In this document: positions 11,803 through 16,215 of the stretch, piece by piece
Numbering within the stretch: the stretch's first letter is position 1
Layout: every line of letters starts with the position of its first letter
DNA from: Pseudomonadota bacterium
Lineage (GTDB): Bacteria; Myxococcota; UBA9042; PHBI01
Reading direction: 5' to 3'
NCBI GenBank assembly: GCA_005772945.1
Contig: SXIE01000338.1
Location: 1 to 16,215 of the forward strand
DNA: 16,215 bases
Translations under genes and position numbers: made by a program
The notes under the pieces: generated by a model
What the model was told of the DNA's origin: nothing
The model's input: only the letters and a program-made list of their open reading frames with translations
The model's database searches: none

Positions 11803-14800
11803 CTACTGAAGGATGACGATGCAGGGCGACACGTTGGGGGCGTCCGCAATGACCCACGTCGTCGTCGTCGCACGAACGAGGCTCTTGCCAGGCGCACCCA
11901 CGTCGGCGCTGTTGACGGGCGCGACCTGACCATCCGGGCCGCGAAATCCAGTCTTGTTCGATGGCCCGTAGACCACGATGTCGATCGGCAGCGTGGCCGC
12001 CGAAAGCGGCCCGGTGCGGGGCGCGAACAGGGCCACCGCGTCGGCAGGCTGGTCCGCCGCCGACGCCGAGTTCTGGAGGTCCTGATCGAGGTCGATCGAC
12101 TGATCGTAGACCGGAGAGCCGTTGGCCGCGGAGGAGACGGGGCCGCCGACGATGAAACACGCCCCTGGCTGCACCGTGCCCACCAGATCGACGTGGCCCC
12201 AACTCCAGTCAACCGGCCCGCCCCACGCCAGGGAATAGCCCGCCAGATCGATGGCCGCGTCCGTGCCGTTGTAGAGTTTGACCCACTCGTAGGTCGAGTC
12301 GGTCGAGGGCGGGTTGTAGAAGACCTCGACCAGCAGCAGGCCGACCGGCTCGACGTCGACGACCTGCAGCGTGGCGGTTGCGGTGCCGGCGCTGGTGGCC
12401 GCCTCGATGGTGACCGTGCCCGCGGTCGCTCCGGCCGTCGCGGAGACGGTCGTGACGCGCTCGCCGGCTGCGACGATGGCGCTCGCCGGCACCGTCGCCG
12501 GCCCCGTCGTCGTGAGCGTGACGACCTGCCCGCCCGCCTTGGCTGGGAGATCGAGCGTGATGGTCACGTCGAAGTCCTCGCCGATCAGCACCGAGGCCTG
12601 CGCTTCGACGTCGACCGGCTTGGGCACGGTGTCTGCCGCGACCACGGTGAGGCTCGCGCTCTGCTCGAGGCCGCTGCCGATTTTGGCCTTGATGCTGATG
12701 GGGCCTCCGGCCACCTTGGCGTCGACGGCCAGCGCCGCGCTCGTCTGGCCGTCGGCGACGACGACATCCGCGACCGCCGCGATCGTCGGATCGGACGACG
12801 TCACCGTGACCGTCGTGGCGCCCTGCGCCGGCGAGGTCAGCTGAATCGTGAACGTCGCCGCGTTCGTGCCCGCGTACACGACGGCCTCGCTGGGTGCGAT
12901 GGCGGCGACCTCCGGCGGTCCGCTCGCGACGTCGGCGGCCGAGCGCGGGAGCAGCTTGTCGCGGTTCCATCCGTACACCAGGATTCCGCGCAGCGCCGTG
13001 AAGGACTGGCCGACGGTCGCGGCCGGCGTGATGAGATAGAGCGCGTCATCGACGCGCACATCGCCCGTCAACACGAACTCGTTCGTGACGTTCTCGGTGC
13101 TGGTGCCGCTGGTGATCGGCGTCGGCGACGTGCTCGTCACGGTGGTGTTGCGGATCTCGACGAGCATGCCTTCGTAGGCCTTCTCGTTCGCGGCCCCCGG
13201 CGCGATGTCCGATGCGGTCACGACCACGGGCGCCGGGATCGCGACCGCTGTCGCGAGCACGGTCACGGTCGCGTCCTTGAGCTGGACCTGGCCGTGATAA
13301 TCGATCGCCGTGCCGATGAGATCGACGTGATCCCCGAGCGCGGGCTTGGTCGCGGTCGCACCGGCATAGACGTAGAGGCCCGTGTAGAGCGCGTCCGCGC
13401 CGGTGACGCCCGGAACCTGGACCACGTAGAAGGCCGGCCCGACCGCGGTGACGACCAGGTTCGGCAGCGCCACCTTGGTGCCGGCCTTGATGTCGCCCTT
13501 CTTGACGGCCGGGACGGTCGACGAGCACGGGTGGCCGTTCAGGTTGGACTCGTCCGGGCACGCGTCGCACACGTCGCCGATGCCGTCGGTGTCGCGGTCC
13601 TCTTGCCCCTTGTTCGGATCCGACGGGCAGTTGTCGCCGGCGTTGAGCACGCCGTCCTCGTCGATGTCGTCGGGGTTGACCGACGCGCACGCGGTGGTGT
13701 TCGCGTTGAGCGGGCACGGGTCGCAGAGGTCGCCGACCGTGTCGCCGTCGGTGTCGGGTTGGGCCGCGCCGTCCATCGGGCGGATCGCGTTGAAGTACCC
13801 GGGGCAATTGTCCTGACCGCTCGGAACGCCGTCGCCATCGTCGTCGCTGCCGGCGCCGATGCCGTCGAACTCGCCCGAACGGAACGGCACGCAGCTCGGC
13901 TCGTTCGTGGGCGTACCGCAGAAGAAGAGGTCGTAGGTGTTCTGGCTCCCGAGGGCCGCGTTCAAATCAGCGAGCGCGTACGTCTCGTAGTACGTCGATC
14001 CTGATTTGAGCCCCTCGAGCTGCTCGGCGATGCAGAAGCTCTTCTGCTTGCCGCAGACGTCCATCTCTTCACAGGCGGGCGGCAGGCGCTTCTTGCCGGC
14101 GGCCGTGGCCGAGTAGACCGCCGGATCGTAGTTCGCGTAGTCGAGCTCGCGGTCGCTCAGCGCGGTCACCAAGGCCGCATCGCCGAAGAGCGGACGCCCG
14201 CGCCGATAATACGTCTGACCACCGATGCTGGGCGGCGTGCCGCCACGCAGTACGAGCGCCACGTCGGCCGCGCCCGCGTCGAGGATCGCGCGGAAGCCCT
14301 TGTGCTCGCGGGCATCCCAAAGCGCGAGGTCGGCGATCTTGCCGACCGCGAGCGCCCCCAGGACATCGTCGAAGCCGAGCGCCGACGCGGCCCCCGCGGT
14401 CGCCATCCCGACCAGCTGCGCGTCCGTGAAGTAGTTGCCCCAGCGCGCGTTCCAGTCCTGGGCGCAGCGCAGCTCGCGCAAGACGTTCATCGAGCCCGAG
14501 TAGGTCCAATCGGTCCCGATCGCGATCCGCGCGCCCATCCGATGGAAGATCGGCGTGAACGCGGTGAACCCGTAGAGGTCGGTGTTCGAGCGCGGCGACC
14601 ACACGAGTGAACCGCCGTTTTCGGCGAAGAGCGCGATGTCGCGCGAGGTCGTGCCGACCGCATGGATGAAGGCGACGTTGTCCTCGACGAGGTCGATGCC
14701 GCCCTGCTGCTCGCCGTCGAGGCAGGTGAATTCGTTGCGGGCCCCGGCCGAAATGCCCTCGGCCACGTGCGGCACCCAGGCGTCCTGGTTGAGGACCGAC

Positions 14801-15621
14801 GTCTCCGGCAGCTCGTACGAGCCGCACCCGGTGTCGTAGATGCCGCTCGAGCCGAGCGGGAACGTGTCGTAGTCGGCCGTCCCGTGCGAGAGCCCCTCGA
14901 GCTTCGTGCCGACGTCCAGGTTGCGCAGCATGCCGCGCTCGCCACCCGAGCCGAAGACGCTGGTCTGGCCGGCCATCACCTGCCGCATCTCGGCCCAGGC
15001 GTCGCCCATCCCGCCTTCGTTCTGGGTGTAGCTGATCTTCTTGGGGCCGGCGCGCCACTCGTTGCGGTGGTCCCAGCGTGTGGTGCCGTGGAGGATCGGA
15101 TCGCCCTGCGAGAAGGTGATGTGATCGTGGGCGTTGATGAGGCCCGGCGACACGAGCGCCTCGGGGCAGTTGAAGACGGTCGCCCCGCTGGCTTCGGGTT
15201 TCGCGAGGCAGTCGCACCCGACGCAGGCGATAGCGCCGTTCACGATGAGGAGCTGGCCGCGCTCCTGGATCCCGTTCGGCAGGACGAGATCCGCGCGGAT
15301 GAGGAGCGCCTGGTCGTTGCCGTCGACGACGCCACAAAGTGTGCCCTCGGGTGCCGCGGGGATCGGATCGTCGCACGTGACGGGGCCGACGACGTCGGTC
15401 TCGGGGTCGCTCGTGTCGGTCGTGTCCGTCGGGCTCGTGCCATCCGCGACCGTTTCGCTCGAGGTCACGTCCGACCCGTCGGGGTTGGTCGCGGCGGTGT
15501 CGCCCGCGGTGTCCGCGGCGGTGCCGTCGGGCGAACCTGTGGCCTTGTCGTCGGGGCAAGCGCCGAGGGCCAGGCCCCAGACGCCGAGAGGGAAGAGAAT
15601 CGTGAGTCGCGACAGCTTCAT
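11803..15621 (-). CDS. Multidomain surface lipoprotein: amidohydrolase, TSP3 repeats, OB-like, Ig-like and lamin-tail-like domains
   Basis: This 1272-residue protein has a lipoprotein signal peptide ending L-G-A-C22, then an Asp/Thr/Ser-rich linker (about 25-75). An amidohydrolase domain (about 85-480) shows the metal ligands H165-D-H167 in [11 protein letters not shown]320 and D371 in I-G-T-D-W. It also has V-W-S-P-R-S-N, where the usual imidazolonepropionase/deaminase-type relatives have a His-containing motif. A Cys-rich region and calcium-binding TSP3 repeats (D-x-D-G-D-G-x...D-N-C-P) follow at about 590-700. Next comes an OB-like region (710-885) resembling the module before extracellular nucleases. 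Ig-like beta repeats rich in Thr/Val (905-1087) and a lamin-tail-like C-terminus (L-V-E-V-F-Y-N-P-P...E-W-V-K-L-Y-N-G) complete it. It should sit on the outer membrane or surface. The ATG at 15621 has GAGG upstream; an earlier in-frame ATG would spoil the signal peptide. The substrate is unknown. Confidence 0.9.
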   Translation of the reverse strand: MKLSRLTILFPLGVWGLALGACPDDKATGSPDGTAADTAGDTAATNPDGSDVTSSETVADGTSPTDTTDTSDPETDVVGPVTCDDPIPAAPEGTLCGVVDGNDQALLIRADLVLPNGIQERGQLLIVNGAIACVGCDCLAKPEASGATVFNCPEALVSPGLINAHDHITFSQGDPILHGTTRWDHRNEWRAGPKKISYTQNEGGMGDAWAEMRQVMAGQTSVFGSGGERGMLRNLDVGTKLEGLSHGTADYDTFPLGSSGIYDTGCGSYELPETSVLNQDAWVPHVAEGISAGARNEFTCLDGEQQGGIDLVEDNVAFIHAVGTTSRDIALFAENGGSLVWSPRSNTDLYGFTAFTPIFHRMGARIAIGTDWTYSGSMNVLRELRCAQDWNARWGNYFTDAQLVGMATAGAASALGFDDVLGALAVGKIADLALWDAREHKGFRAILDAGAADVALVLRGGTPPSIGGQTYYRRGRPLFGDAALVTALSDRELDYANYDPAVYSATAAGKKRLPPACEEMDVCGKQKSFCIAEQLEGLKSGSTYYETYALADLNAALGSQNTYDLFFCGTPTNEPSCVPFRSGEFDGIGAGSDDDGDGVPSGQDNCPGYFNAIRPMDGAAQPDTDGDTVGDLCDPCPLNANTTACASVNPDDIDEDGVLNAGDNCPSDPNKGQEDRDTDGIGDVCDACPDESNLNGHPCSSTVPAVKKGDIKAGTKVALPNLVVTAVGPAFYVVQVPGVTGADALYTGLYVYAGATATKPALGDHVDLIGTAIDYHGQVQLKDATVTVLATAVAIPAPVVVTASDIAPGAANEKAYEGMLVEIRNTTVTSTSPTPITSGTSTENVTNEFVLTGDVRVDDALYLITPAATVGQSFTALRGILVYGWNRDKLLPRSAADVASGPPEVAAIAPSEAVVYAGTNAATFTIQLTSPAQGATTVTVTSSDPTIAAVADVVVADGQTSAALAVDAKVAGGPISIKAKIGSGLEQSASLTVVAADTVPKPVDVEAQASVLIGEDFDVTITLDLPAKAGGQVVTLTTTGPATVPASAIVAAGERVTTVSATAGATAGTVTIEAATSAGTATATLQVVDVEPVGLLLVEVFYNPPSTDSTYEWVKLYNGTDAAIDLAGYSLAWGGPVDWSWGHVDLVGTVQPGACFIVGGPVSSAANGSPVYDQSIDLDQDLQNSASAADQPADAVALFAPRTGPLSAATLPIDIVVYGPSNKTGFRGPDGQVAPVNSADVGAPGKSLVRATTTTWVIADAPNVSPCIVILQ

Positions 15622-15693
15622 GGGGACCTCGTGACAGGCGTCAGGTCGGCAGCCATAGCAGAAAGCGGCGCCCAGCCGGAAGCGATACGTCAT

Positions 15694-15711
15694 CGGGCGC
15701 AACATCGCCCG
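15694..15711. promoter_or_regulatory. Inverted repeat in the divergent lipoprotein/pnp control region
   Basis: CGGGCG (15694-15699) and CGCCCG (15706-15711) form a perfect 6-bp inverted repeat around CAACAT. It lies in the 155-base gap shared by the divergent lipoprotein and pnp genes. It may be an operator or part of the pnp leader; no clear sigma-70 promoter could be assigned in this gap. Confidence 0.35.
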
Positions 15712-15776
15712 TGGGCCTGGCCCTGTGCGCTCGCGGGCTCTCGCGGCCTGGCTCGAACCCTGATATGTGCGGGCGC

Positions 15777-16215
15777 ATGGATGACACGCGCAGAAGCCAC
15801 AGGGAAACGGTCGACGTCGGCGGCGAGACCATCGTGCTCGAGACCGGCCGGCTCGCGCGCCAAGCCCACGGCGCGGTGGTCGTGCGGCACCGGGCGACGA
15901 TGGTGTTGGCGACCGTGGTCGGCGAGCCTCACGAGGTGTGCGAGGTGGGCGAGGTGGGCGACGTGGGCGGCGCGACCGCAGCGACTGGCGGCGGGCGGCC
16001 GGCGCGCGACTTCCTCCCGCTGACGGTCGAGTACCGCGAGCGCATGAGCGCCGGGGGCCGCATCCCAGGCGCCTACGGCAAGCGTGAGGGGCGCCTCGCG
16101 GACCACGAGGTCCTCACGTCGCGCCTCATCGATCGGAGCCTGCGCCCGCTCTTTCCGAGCGCGTTCGATCGCGAGGTGCAGGTGACGGTCACGCCCTACG
16201 CGGTCGACCCGCAGA
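15777..16215 (+). CDS. pnp: Polyribonucleotide nucleotidyltransferase (PNPase), N-terminal part, cut by window end
   Basis: PNPase degrades RNA 3' to 5' with phosphate and is a core of the RNA degradosome. The 146 complete codons cover the start of the first RNase PH domain: [26 protein letters not shown], then [33 protein letters not shown], and [15 protein letters not shown]. Identity with the family is unmistakable. Between V-V-G-E-P-H and D-F-L-P is an extra stretch of roughly 20 residues, including [12 protein letters not shown], not normal for PNPase. The ATG at 15777 gives the usual N-terminus. An in-frame ATG at 15765 would add four residues, and neither has a ribosome site. The usual upstream rpsO neighbour is absent. 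The gene runs past the window end. Confidence 0.94.
   Translation, partial: MDDTRRSHRETVDVGGETIVLETGRLARQAHGAVVVRHRATMVLATVVGEPHEVCEVGEVGDVGGATAATGGGRPARDFLPLTVEYRERMSAGGRIPGAYGKREGRLADHEVLTSRLIDRSLRPLFPSAFDREVQVTVTPYAVDPQ
15933..15968 (+). repeat. Four tandem 9-bp repeats inside pnp
   Basis: GAGGTGTGC, GAGGTGGGC, GAGGTGGGC and GACGTGGGC follow each other without interruption and in frame. They encode E-V-C, E-V-G, E-V-G and D-V-G (residues 53-64) within a loop insertion of PNPase. The pattern suggests expansion by replication slippage. Confidence 0.92.

Noticed and set aside
12193..14004. A 603-codon plus-strand frame opposite the lipoprotein
   Set aside because: It is Arg/Asp/Gly-rich and shows no motif. 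The minus strand carries lipobox, metal ligands and TSP3 repeats in one frame.

Overview
The window is GC-rich DNA with dense, mostly short-spaced genes. It carries a thrombospondin type 3 repeat lipoprotein with an Asp/Thr-rich linker, a zinc-ribbon Ser/Thr protein kinase with one membrane span, and a class II HMG-CoA reductase next to a type 2 IPP isomerase. That combination suggests a Myxococcota-type (former deltaproteobacterial) chromosome. This placement is inferred from gene content; no rRNA or tRNA gene is present to confirm it. No gap between genes exceeds 300 bases, and I see no IS element, CRISPR array, RNA gene or prophage.

Layout. (1) 1-742, plus strand: the 3' end of a RimK-type ATP-grasp ligase, then a PaaI-like hotdog thioesterase. 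A structured 187-base gap follows. (2) 930-2027, plus: a membrane fatty acid desaturase whose end overlaps, tail to tail, (3) a minus-strand operon running 5114 to 1993: TetR/AcrR regulator, then type 2 isopentenyl-diphosphate isomerase, then class II HMG-CoA reductase, with 7-base and 1-base gaps. (4) Divergent from it, 5271-7145: a LysR regulator and a stand-alone 2-oxoacid dehydrogenase acyltransferase catalytic domain. The shared tetR/lysR control region holds an array of four 11-bp direct repeats and a palindrome at the tetR start codon. (5) 7329-8331, plus: a small helical protein of unknown function and a small secreted four-cysteine protein, ending at a UUCG-capped hairpin. (6) 8433-9113, minus: a YceF-type Maf nucleotide pyrophosphatase. 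Head to head with it at 9178-11697 is a two-gene unit, an unknown 190-residue protein and a transmembrane Ser/Thr kinase. The kinase has a long hexanucleotide-repeat acidic linker. (7) 11732-11773: a perfect 21-bp palindrome plus a third half-site between convergent genes. (8) 15621-11803, minus: a 1272-residue lipoprotein joining an amidohydrolase to TSP3, OB-like, Ig-like and lamin-tail-like modules. (9) 15777 to the window end: the 5' part of pnp (polynucleotide phosphorylase), with an unusual repeat-encoded insertion.

The isomerase and reductase belong to the mevalonate route to isoprenoids and are probably controlled together by the adjacent TetR protein. The thioesterase, desaturase and acyltransferase point to acyl or lipid metabolism nearby, but no direct pathway link to the mevalonate genes can be shown. 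The most unusual signals are regulatory or repetitive: the 11-bp array, the 21-bp palindrome with an extra half-site, the kinase hexamer tract, the pnp insertion, and a short sequence shared between the thioesterase/desaturase gap and the inside of the lysR gene. I did not find a clear new defence or biosynthetic system.
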